64,000 bases of DNA, from NCBI GenBank assembly GCA_032358255.1, contig JAULBX010027163.1, forward strand, positions 124,001 to 188,000. The letters are read 5' to 3'. The notes below the pieces were generated by a model. The model ran no database searches. It had not been told where the DNA came from and saw only the letters and a list, made by a program, of their open reading frames with translations. Of this stretch, positions 1-11,000 are shown in pieces. The first letter of the stretch is position 1; each line of letters begins with the position of its first letter. The DNA comes from Heterotrichella gracilis (lineage: Eukaryota > Sar > Xanthophyceae > Tribonematales > Xanthonemataceae). The translations under genes were made by a program, and so were the position numbers.

Positions 1-3000
1 GCTGCCCTGTGATGCGCCACAGGCCCCCCGTCATGATGAGCTCCCACAGCGACACGTGGCCGCTCAACAGGCGCCGCACCTCCCCTTCGACAAACGCTAC
101 AGCCCCCCTGGAGGCACACCACACCACAGCATGACAATCTTGAGACATGTCTCAGTGCCACATGCCTGATGTGGCACCAGAGTCAAGGTCATAACGCAGC
201 AGAAAAGGCAGATTCAAGTAATCTAGTGCATGTGCATAAGTGCGCACAATCTCCTTCCACTATATGAGAGCATTAAATAGAAACCAGCAACAGCTACTCA
301 TGGTAGACAATTAGCACCCCTTGATATGAAGCAAACATCCCACTCACTTGACATCCTCCTGCATGATGATGCGTATGAGCGCCCCGTGGAGGGTGCGCCG
401 CACGATTGGTGCCGTCTGTCGCCACATGCTCTTCAGGCCCTTCACCATCAGCTCGCCCTTTCCTCCCGCAATGTCTGACTCACGCTCAAAGGTGCGGCCG
501 GCATACCTGGTGAAGCAGAAAAGCTCTTGTAAAGAGCAGCATGTCGAAAAACATACAAGCTCACAAAGGAAGATCAGAGACACAATACGTTCAGTATCAG
601 TATCCATGGTTGCACCCAGTCTTGATCAATTCGCCATGCTACCACAGCATTTGCCGCCGGCAGTCAGCGCCTTTGCCATAGTCACAAAAGGCCACTGTCC
701 CTTGCCCTACCCAAGGGTAATAAGATAATAATAGGTCCTAGTACTATCCTTTCACCCTTGCCCCACCTGTTGACATGCAGCAACATAAAGGGGCAGGAAA
801 TCTTCTCAAACTTGAGCTCCATTGGGGGCGGGAACGCCTGTGACACCAGCCTGGATGCCAGCTGACCAACCTCCAAGGCCTCCAGGGGGGTGGCATCAGG
901 GAGGTGAAGGAATAGGGAGTCGGTCTTGGGGGAGAGGGGGGCAAGGTCTGGTGAGTTATGACATGATTTACGGTAGAAGTGCAAGGGTCGGGAAGATGAT
1001 GAGACTGTGAGCGAATTGATATTTCCCTTTTGGAATTTTATAGTTGAAGATCCTGTTTTTCTTTGCGACATTTGTGAAAACCCAATTTGTGTATCACCAT
1101 CCACACCACAGCACGTCATCACCTCCCACCTGCGCGTAAACCACCCTCCCCCTCTCCCCTTTAGGCCCCAGCTGGCCCCCTTTGGCCAGATCCTCGATGA
1201 CCTCGATTGCCCGCCTGCAGCTCTCTGCCCCCAGCGCCAGGCAGGAGTCTGCCAGGGGGACGCACTGAAGCATGGATGCGCCTGCCCCAGTGAAGCCATA
1301 CAGCGCATTGGCAGTCACCTTCAGAGCCTGCACAAGGGGAGAATTATATGGTGCTGAAAAGGGTGGGGCAAATCTTCTAAGGCAGAGAAAAGTAACCTAT
1401 GTAAATTGTTGCTGGAGTTAAGTTGCGCCGTATACCCCATTGTGATTGGTGTGGATTCCAGGCCACGTGTACCTAGCTTGGGGGCAGCCGGTTCCCATGC
1501 ACCGCGCAGGTCAACTCAGCACAAAAGTCAGCCACACGCACCTTTTGCCTGGAATCCAGGATTGCTCGTGCAGCAGGATTGGTTGCCGTTTTGAGTGCCG
1601 CTCGGGTTGCTGCGCGTGCAGTCATGAGAGCCGATAGGATGGCGGGTAGCACCCCTTGGCGCAGCTCAGGCTTCACAAACGCTGCTTGCACTGAGGAGCC
1701 AAACCAAGGAAGGGTAAAGGGACCATTTGGAATGTATTTCACCCACTTTTTGAGCCACAATGTGTATTGAATGATGGTGCATTGCACAGGTGGGAGCGAG
1801 ACATGTGCATGTCGGCAGGGCAGTGCGGCAAGGACTACCAGGGGTTGACATCCACAAACAGATACCGTGTTTTGATCAAGGCAGTATAAGTTTTAACACA
1901 TTTGTTTCTTCTTGAAAAAATTTGAAACTAATCCAAACAATGGTATGGCAAAGCCGGAGTTACAATCCTTATTAAAATTATGTAAAAATAAACAATTAGG
2001 TGCTTGCACATCTTCCACTGGAAATTCCAGCACGACAGTCAGCCTGGAAATATGACATGAGGGAAATGTACCAGAGCAAACACATGGGCACACAAGGGTG
2101 CAGCACCCCCTCACCTTGTGCCGTGATTGTGAGTGCCCCCTCCGGCAGCGCCATACGGTCCTCGGGGTGCAGCAGTGTGGTGTAGCACAGGTTGTATGCG
2201 CGGTACAGCGAGGGGTACAGGGAGGCAAAGTCGAGGATGGCCACTGGGCTGGTATACAGGCCAACTGTCTCTGCACGCATAGGTCAAGGAAATCAGGTTA
2301 CTCAGCACTGGGTTGTTGGTTGTTCATGATTTTGTCATGTGATGTCAAGGGCACAATGCCTCTTTCTTTTTGAATCTACACTCTTCCTGCTAGTAATGAA
2401 CCTACTCCACCAGCGTGACAGTTTTTGTTCAAATTAAATGGATGATTTCTTCTCAAATGCTCAAGTGCCCTTCCCACATGCACACTCACTTGACTCCACT
2501 GGGTGCATGAGGTGGGGCGACATCAAGAGTTGGGCTGCCTGGTTGCGCCCGCTGATGAGGTAGCCGCGGCGCCTAGCGTTGCGCAGCAGGAGGCTCCAGG
2601 TGCGGATCATCTGAGCGTTGTACAGCACCTGGGGAACGGAACAAGCAATTCTAAATTTTCAATACACTACAGAATGTCAGGGGTAAAAGCTGGAGTATAA
2701 TTGCTATCCCAACACAGGTATACTTCTGGGGTATGAGCCTGGCACAGGCATCATGCAGCAGCAGACTCTATCTGCAGATATATACGGCATGTGCAATGCT
2801 TTCAGAAAAGGCCACATCCTCCAAACACCATAATCACGCTCATTCTTGATGTAACAATGATCACCCATGCCACTGCAGCCTCTTGACGTACATTTGGCAG
2901 CGTCAGCCCAGTGGCCCGCGCCATCTCAATGGTTTCCGGAACCGTCCCCAGCCGGTCGAGCAGCTTCTGCACCAGCTCAACCCGCCGCAGACCATAGCGC

Positions 3001-6000
3001 GCCAGGCGACACGCGTCGGCCCGCCGCCTCTCATCCCCTCCCAAAACCCCTTCCTCCCCCTCCCCTGGGGTACCGGCAAAGTGGGATAGCTGCGCGAGGT
3101 GCGCGGGGGAAAGAATTTCCATGCGCTGTCCCAGCAGGGATTGCACGCAGTCCACCAGGGTGAATGTGGCTAGGTTGCATGAGGTGAGCACCTGGCGCAG
3201 GATGTCAAACACGATGCGGCCCTCGATCTCCGCCCTGAAGGTCTCCTGGTTGGAGGTGGAGGCCATGCGGGACTGCGGGGAGAGGTTTGACATAAGGGTA
3301 TGCTCATGTGACATGAACACACACATAGGACAAAGTGCTGCAACATGTACCATGGCAAATCAGCAGTCAGTTTTCCAGCTGCTTAAGTAGGGAGCCAAAT
3401 TGCACAGTATCAAACCCATTGTTCAACCAGCAGACGCCAAACACAGCCTCCCCAAGGATTCCTCCAACCCATCTGGGACCAACCACACTCAGCAACAGAA
3501 AGACACAGCCTTGCACCAATGGTGTTCAAACCCCACTCTAGGGTTTTCCCAACTCACCTGTGACCGTACCCATGCAGCCGAGTACATCGTGACCTTCTTG
3601 ATGGCAATGGTTTTGGCCTTGGAGTGCACCCTGCGGGACAGCATCAGCCCGCCCCCCTCTATGTGCAGCTCCTTGAACCTTGCCTGGAGCACGCTCAGAT
3701 TCTGGGCAACCTGGGGGTGGTGGGGGTGGGGCGTGGGCGTGGAGGATGTGTAGGTTGGCTGGGTATGAGGAAAGCATGTGAGGGCTGGAGGCTGGTTTGT
3801 GCAGTGGTGCAAGGCTGGATTTGACTTGGAGTGTGAAGGTGCAGAGTGATCGGGGTTGTGCTGACATGGCTGCGGGTGCGGTTGATACTGGAGAAGGCAG
3901 ATTGGGTTCTTAGTGGATCCCTATTGGGGATCAACTCACATGATATGACAAGGGAGAGCCCTGCATTCCACCCATGACAGGCTACATATACAGGAATGTA
4001 AGATATCTCACCTGGAAAACCGCCAGTGCGTCAGGGTCCACCCCGCGCATGTACTCCAGCCAGGCTTTGCACATGTCCTCTTCGCTGCCAAATACGTGCA
4101 CCCGCGCACCCGTCAGGGGCTCAACTATCACATCCCCCATGGCACCGGCCTGCCACGTGAACACCACCTGCAAGAAGGGGTGGGAGCATGATAATCAATT
4201 GGGCGTGCGTGCACATCAGCGCATGTGTGTGTGTGTGTGTGTGGGGGGGGTTTCTGATGTGCCGTGCCCAGCAACCGGTTTGGGTACAGATGGTACAGAT
4301 GTCCAGGGCATGCCATGCTTCAGCAAATTGCAAGGGTTGGAAGCTGACTACTGTTATAGCTCTAACCCAGTATTATGTCCCCCTTGAACCCACCTTTTCT
4401 CCCCTCATTTCCACTTGCGCCCCGGTGGCGCTACTGGTCCCCGCAGTGGCCTCCGCTCCATTACCCGCCTCCAGCCCCCCCAACATTTCCTCCCCTTCTT
4501 CCTCCGCATCCCCCTCCCCCCCTGTCACCCCACCGCCCAGGGCCTCCAGGAGTGCCGCTGCCTCAGCGTCCAGCCTTGCCTCCGCTGCCTGCTGGTGCTG
4601 ACCTGGCGCATCGGTCACGCATGTGATCGCCACAATGGGGTCGCTGGCGACAGGAGCCCTACATCCAGACAATTGTAGACCTCAGAAAATATATTATTAA
4701 TACAGGTTACTGTGGGTGAAGCACATTAAATGGTAACAAACTCATGGTAGAATATATTGTTTCATATTTGGTGCATTGGGATTTAAAATTCATTTACAGA
4801 TTTCATGGGGTAATAACATACAGTAAACAAGTACGCACCTGTCCTTGCCATCTGCGGCTGCCACCAGCACATCCAGTGTGGTCAGGCGCAATGGGGCTAT
4901 AGCACCTGCGTGGGCTGACTCGGCGGTGGCCTGCCACATGGCGCTGGCACAGCCATCCTGCCTGCATGGCCACCACAGGAAATAACACCAATTTTGTTGT
5001 GCTGGGAGATTTAAAGCTGCATTTTTTCAAGCGGCATTGCTCCATACATTTTTTTCCTTCCAAGTACAAGACAGATAGCAGACAGGAAGGTGCAACGGTG
5101 CACAGACAATAATGACGCTGATGCCCCCAAATCGTTAGTCAACACATTAGTAAGGTCACACAACCGCGCTGCTGCTGCAAACAATCAAGAAAATGCTGGG
5201 AACCTACTTGTATGGTTTAGGGTTCCAGGTAGGGTCCGCCAGCTGGGTGGCATCGGGTGACAGCCCCTGCAGGGTGCGCCATGGGGCGGTGACCTCCACA
5301 TGGCAGGTGGAGGTGCGCTGTGCGGGCGAGACGGGGAGGAAACCACACTCAGGAGAGCTGGTTGTGGCTGTTCCTGTGTCTGTGGGTGGGCTGGCAGCCG
5401 GAATGTGGAGCCACGCCCCTCCTGAAATGGATGCATCTGCCAGGAAGCGCTGCATGAGGTTGACCTGCGGTGGAGGTGGGGGAGAGTAGGAGGCGGGGGC
5501 AGGGAACTGGGGGAAGGGGGGAGAGAAAGAGGGGTGTGTGCTAGTGTGATATCCGCAGACGATGACCACCGGTCTGGCAACAGTGTGCAGACTTCAACCA
5601 GCGCACCTGGCAATTGTGGTGTGCTTGTTCTCCAGCGTTAACATCTACGATTTTACTGTGATGATCAAGAAATGATGCATACGGTAGCCTTGCGCTCCAC
5701 AATGCCAAAGCCATTTTGCTGTCTGTATATAAGTCCTATTGACCTGCCTCCAGCATATGATTAACCCTTAGGGCTTACCTCGCTCTCGTAGATGTCGAGA
5801 TCTTTCCATTTGAACCCACTTTGCAGCGCCTGTGGCCCCGAGATGGCACCAGCCAGGTGCGTCCCTGCTTTCTTCATACCTGCCCCCTGATGCAGTGTCA
5901 CCTTGATGAAAGGGGACCCGTTAGGCTTGTCAACCCTGCAGTCGCCACAAGAATTAGAGTTAGGGTTTTAGGGTTCCGTTGGCCATTGGGCCATTGGGCC

Positions 6001-7573
6001 ATTCGACAAGTCACCCTGCAGTTGGCACATGGACGGCCTCTGGTAACGCCACGACTGCTGTACCTGTTGCCCACGCTGTTGCATGCACATGGTGGTGCAG
6101 ATGCGTCCACTTGTTGATGCAGTGGCCGGTAGCAAGCCTCACAATTACGCCAGTGCAGAGATATGCATTGCAGACCACTTCTGTGCCATGCTTGCCCTCA
6201 CATTTAACTTTCCGCACTGTGCAGTGCACTGGGCGACATCTAAGAACACTGCCCACCTGTAGTACATAATTGGCTTAGCATGCAGGATGTCCAGTCGGCG
6301 CACTCGACTGTCCACTGCCAGGTGGCGGTTGAACAGGGTTGTCAGGTCATCCAGCCGTGTCAAGAGCAAATCAACGTCCTGCTCGTCGCCCCATGCATCG
6401 CCATCGACCTACCACAAACAAAATGACTCATCCGTATTCGATGACCAACACATGGCGCATGTTGGGTGGCACCTGACCTAGTCAGCAGCCCAGTGGAGTT
6501 GCACAACAGGTTGGGTTGCATTGATTTCATGGCAGGCATTTCTGGACACACACAGCAGCTCATGACAGCTGCAATAGCTACAGGCGCATGTCTCCCCTGT
6601 GTGTTTGGCCTTGCCTGTACTAGGGGTGCTGCGATGAAGAGATAGGGGAGGAAATCATTGACGTGCACCAGCGCGCTGTGGCCTGCTTGCGTGACACCCC
6701 ATATGTCAAAGCGGCCGCTGTCGTCCTCCACTATGTCAGTCACCATAATGGCCAGCTCCTGAGGGTTTTGTTCAGGGACACCCTTAGGGTTTTGGGGTAG
6801 GGTAACTTGTTTGCTGGAAGGAATGCACTTTGAAGCACACACACCCTGCTTTGTGTGCCAGGCAGGAAAAGGCAGTATTTTCTCTTGATTTTCACCACCA
6901 CCTCGGTTTGGGAGTGTGCTACGAAAGATAGGCAAAGCATGCATTATAAAACGGTATGGGATGCATGCGGCGCACACAAGTCAAATGTCGTGATGGTCAG
7001 GTGCGTGTGGTGCGCATTGTACAGCGCGTACCCGTTGATATTCATGAGGAGCAGCAGGGGACAAAGTCCGGGGCCCTGACAAGCCATACGCCCTGCGTAC
7101 GGATAGTGGTCTTAGTTTGACGGGTCCCAATTCCCCCCTTCCTATTACCTTCCCAAAGCTACTTTGCACAAGCAGTGCATGGATTTGGTCTTCAACCACC
7201 ACTCTTTACAATGCTCATTTTAGATGATCCTTTTTATTTGCTGTACGGGGTACGGGCAACTGCCAAACTCGTTGCATGTGAACGCCCATGTGATGGTAAA
7301 CCCGCCAAACCGCAATGTACTACCCCTGTTCCAACTAATAGCCAAACCAAGTGTAACCTTTTCAGAGCAAGCAATTGCACAAGAATCGTCCTATTGCATG
7401 TATCTGGTGGTGGTTTGCTCCCCAAAGCACAGTTATCACTGTGATTATTAAACACACCTTTCTGGCTCCGGATGCCCAGCGTTGTCGACAGGTTTCAGGT
7501 CACGCTTTTCTGGATCCAAGGAATCAACAGGCTTGCGCTTCCTGAACTCAATAGGCCCTTTCCTGCCTGACAT
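1..7573 (-). CDS. POLD1-like: DNA polymerase delta catalytic-subunit-like B-family polymerase, exonuclease motifs decayed (3' end off window)
   Basis: Family B DNA polymerase, at least 1006 residues in 17 exons: 7573-7458, 6813-6621, 6408-6257, 5935-5779, 5464-5208, 4961-4839, 4658-4394, 4167-4012, 3710-3558, 3272-2892, 2628-2490, 2270-2115, 1690-1542, 1327-1130, 924-767, 506-348, 107-<1. Phases agree at every junction. Polymerase motif A reads DFASLYPS (about residue 711) followed by [10 protein letters not shown], and motif B reads [14 protein letters not shown] (about 801). Both resemble Pol delta rather than REV3, as does [12 protein letters not shown]. The N-terminal [13 protein letters not shown] and IMYY segments also align with Pol delta. 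The proofreading domain looks dead: Exo I FDIE is LDVL, Exo II lacks its NFD, and Exo III YxxxD has Arg in place of Asp. A roughly 70-residue acidic low-complexity insert follows Exo I. Motif C is abnormal (see findings). The C-terminal Cys clusters would lie beyond base 1. Probably a diverged paralogue of the replicative enzyme; a REV3 role is the alternative. Confidence 0.85.
4225..4243. repeat. GT dinucleotide microsatellite followed by a G run
   Basis: About nine gt units followed by gggggggg lie in the intron between exons 4394-4658 and 4012-4167 of the polymerase gene. A similar (gt)n tract occurs at about 27852-27868 in trithorax-like copy 2. Confidence 0.9.
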
Positions 7574-8035
7574 GTTGGGCAACACCCCTCAGGGTGCACT
7601 ACCAGACAACAAACGTTGACTCCAGGGACTGCCCACACGATGGCATAGAAACGCTTAGCAGAGCTTGGAGTATGAGGAGTTGGGCACTGCCGTTCGAGTT
7701 CTTTACGGGACTTTGTTCACAATCATTGAAACTTGCCAGGCAAACTCCAGGTCTGCGGATCAACGGCGGGTTAATTGGCGGTGTTCCCGCCGAAAGCCCG
7801 CCGGTATCAGCACTCACCAACGAGAGAACCTTAAAAGCCACAACAGCCAAAGGAGTATCAAGTGACAGTGTTGCCTAATTAGTTCTCAGCCATTTTATCA
7901 CTAGGTTACACTGTGACAGCAGGACCACCATACCCAGGAGTATGATCTTGTGCATATGGACCCCACTGTAGAACGCGTTACCAACATGTGATAGGCGAGG
8001 ATTCGCCAGAAGGAGCAGTAAGTGAAGTAGGAGCC
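7574..8035. promoter_or_regulatory. Divergent intergenic region between polymerase gene and trithorax-like copy 1
   Basis: About 460 bases separate the two head-to-head start codons (7573 minus, 8036 plus), so the stretch must hold both promoters and 5' leaders. No clear TATA box or other recognised element is visible. An in-frame ATG at 7988 could extend copy 1 by 16 residues. The ATG at 8036 was preferred because the tandem copy has a matching start in the same local context (gaagt-ggagc-atgg). Confidence 0.4.
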
Positions 8036-11000
8036 ATGGAAAAAGACGGTTTGAAAAGTTTTTCGCCCGGGGATGTAGTGTGGGTGAACAACGACACCAG
8101 GGGAGAGGCATTCTGGCCGGTGAGTTTTGGTCCGAACTGCTCACCCTCTGTTGACAACAGGTTTTACCACACCACAGCTGCATAGTCAGTGGTGTGAGAG
8201 CTGTGATGCTGGTTTGGCAGGGCCTTGTTGTCGACCCTATTGCACAAGCTCCAGAGGACGTTCGTCGGCAGAGGAAGGCTTCAAGTCTTTGTGTCGTGCT
8301 CTTCGGCCCGGCCCTGGACGAGGTACGGGCGTTGCCAGGGGGACTGGCACGCAAAGTGGCGGTGGTGTTGGTGTTGTGCTCCTTCCTTTTGTCTTGCGCC
8401 TTGTCTGTTTGAATGCAACAACTGCAGTAAGGCATATTTTGCAGTGGGCTTATGCATCGATAAGGCTGCAGGGACCAATGCGAGACTATGCATGGGCCCA
8501 AGACGTGCAACCCTTCCACGAGCACTTGGATCGCGTGCAGGTATGTCTAAACGCAGAGTGCGGACCTCTGTGCCTTGCCTTTTCCGCTTCCTGTGTGTTT
8601 CCGGCAGCTAGCCATGAACACGGGGCAGGTGTCCCAAACCTGTTGTTTACTAGTGTTGCGTCCATATTGCACAATTTGGTGGCACCGCAAACCGCAGCTC
8701 ATCGCTGCCCGCTTTGGTACTCCTTCACTGAAGGCTTCAGCAGTTCATTCACTGTTTTAGGGTGCCCGTTGTTGCCGTTGTATCTGCACACCAATTCTGA
8801 GGGGGGCTATCGAGTGAATAAGTTTTCCGGTGCCTTTGTTGCAGACCGGGTCGCGCACCAAGGCCTTCAAAACAGCAATCGAAGAGGTATGCCACGTACC
8901 CTAGTTGCTCTCCTCCGTCTGAGGTTGCCCTGCCAGCAAGCCCTTTCCCAGAGGTCTGTTTGCAAACCCCAAGCGAGGGTTTGACACGCAAGGCTGGCCT
9001 GTTCACCTTGTTGTGGCACCTCGCTACGGTCTTGTCGCTTTTTGCCCTGCCTGAAATCACAGTCCGATAGGCTTTGTCACCAACCAATCCTTCTGGCGAC
9101 CCTGGTGAGGAGCTGACCTGCCGACCACCTTGCAGGTCTTCTCGTTCACCAGTGGCATCTTGGACCCTTTCAGCCACCTCAAGGTTGTTCAGGTAAGCTA
9201 CTACGGTAGACCCTTCCACCAAACTTCCATAAATATCTCCGCCTTGCATCTTGAACAGGCAGTAGCTGCCATCCTGCCCCTTGGGGTGGTTGACCACCAA
9301 CCTCTGGCGTGTTGCGCAGGCTCATGGCAGCAACGGCCCTCAGTGCAGCAACTGCAGTGTGACCCTAAACGAGGGTGAGCTGGCCAAGCTTGAGGATCTT
9401 GAGGGGCGCTGTACCACCTGCCAACAGCGCTACTCAAAAGGCAGCTATTGCCCCGTGTGCAGCAAGGTGGGTCAATACCTAGTACCCTCAGTCCTGAGCA
9501 CTTTGGGCTTCTGAGCAATATAGCTGCCCTGTCAGTGACCTGCACGCATGGCCTGCCATGACACACTAGCAGCGCAAGGTATGTACACCCCAAATCCAAT
9601 GCGCGACCACTGCCTGCGTCTTGCTCAGCACCCTTGCTCGCCCTTGTCCCAGGTGTGGTGGGGCTGTGAGAAGGACATGATGGGCTGCGATGGCTGCGAC
9701 CTGCGGATGCACGCAAGCTGCGACCCAAACCGCCTGCTGGCGCGCCACGACAAGGTGCCGTTTCGCTGCATTAAATGCCGCCAACCCAAGCCAGCGCCCC
9801 GCGGCCGGCCCCGGAAGGGGCAGGAGCCAGCGCCTGCAGACACCACCACTGCCGCGCCCGCTGTCAAGTCGCGGTCACGTCGGGGGAAGAGGGGGAACTT
9901 CACTGGTGCAAGGCTTGGTCCCGTCTTGCGGTCGGGGCGGGGGGGGGAGCCAGCGCCAGTGCCAGTGAACGCCACCAGTGCCAGCCCTGCTCCCAGCGTG
10001 CAGCCGCATCTTGGAGAGGAGCCAGTGGCACTGGACACCACTGACGCCACGCCCGCTCCCAGCCCGCGGACGCGGCGGGGGAAGGAGCTAGCACCAGTGA
10101 ATACCGCTGTTGCCAGCTTTGCTCCCAGCCTGCAGCTGCGCCTTGAAAGCGAGCCAGCGGCAATGGACGTCACTGACGCCACCCCCGCTCCCAGCTCGCA
10201 GTTGCAGGGGGGGCAGGAGCCAGCGCCAGTAAACAATGCTGATGCCAGTCCTGCTCCCAGCGTGCAGCCGCGTCTTGAGGAGGAGCCAGCGGCAGTGGAC
10301 ACCACTGACACCACGCCCGCTCCCAGCCCGCGGCTGCGGCAAGGGCAGGAGCCAGAGCCATTGACCACCGTTGCCCCCAGCCTGCAGCCGCCTTTTGACA
10401 AGAAGCCAGCGGCAGTGGACACCACTGACGCCACGCTCGTTCCCAGCCCGCAGCTGCAAGGGGGGCAGGAGTCAGAGCCAGTGAACACCGCCGCCAGCCC
10501 TGCTCCCAGCGTGCAGCCGCGTCTTGAGGTGGAGGCAGCGGCAGTGGACACCACTGCCGCCGCGCTCGCTCCCAGCCCGCAGCCGCAAGGGGTGCAGAAG
10601 TCAGCGCCAGCGAACACCGCTGCCAGCCCTGCTACCAGCGTGCAGCCGCGTCTTGAGGGGGAGCCAGCGGCAGTGGACACCACCGACGCCATGCGCGCTC
10701 CCAGCCCGCGGTTGCGGCAAGGACAGGAGCCAGCGCCATTGTCCACCGCTGCCCCCAGCCTGCAGCCGCGTCTTGATAAGAAGCCAGCGGCATTGGACAC
10801 CACGCCCGCGCGCAGCTTGCGGCCGCGGCGGGGAAAGGTGTCAGTGCCAGTGAACACGGCTGATGCCAGCCCTACTCTCAGCCTGCAGCTGCGCATTGAA
10901 AAGGAGCCAGGGGCACTGGACACCACTGACGCACTCCCCGCTCCCAGCCTGCGTCCGGAGCCAGTCGCCAGTACCAGCGGCAGCGGCAGCGGCAGCGACA

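Noticed and set aside
6981-7080. Possible extra exon ([16 protein letters not shown] on the minus strand)
   Set aside because: No acceptor/donor pair fits the phase between the first two polymerase exons, and those two already join in frame.
1-7573. Assignment of the polymerase as REV3 (Pol zeta)
   Set aside because: The loss of exonuclease motifs would fit, but [24 protein letters not shown] and the short N terminus resemble Pol delta. Kept only as an alternative.
1-7573. Viral origin of the B-family polymerase
   Set aside because: At least 16 spliceosomal introns and host-like composition, with cellular Pol delta features, give no sign of an integrated virus.
8127-8984. A 285-codon plus-strand open frame
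   Set aside because: It reads across three exons and their introns of trithorax-like copy 1 in the wrong frame.
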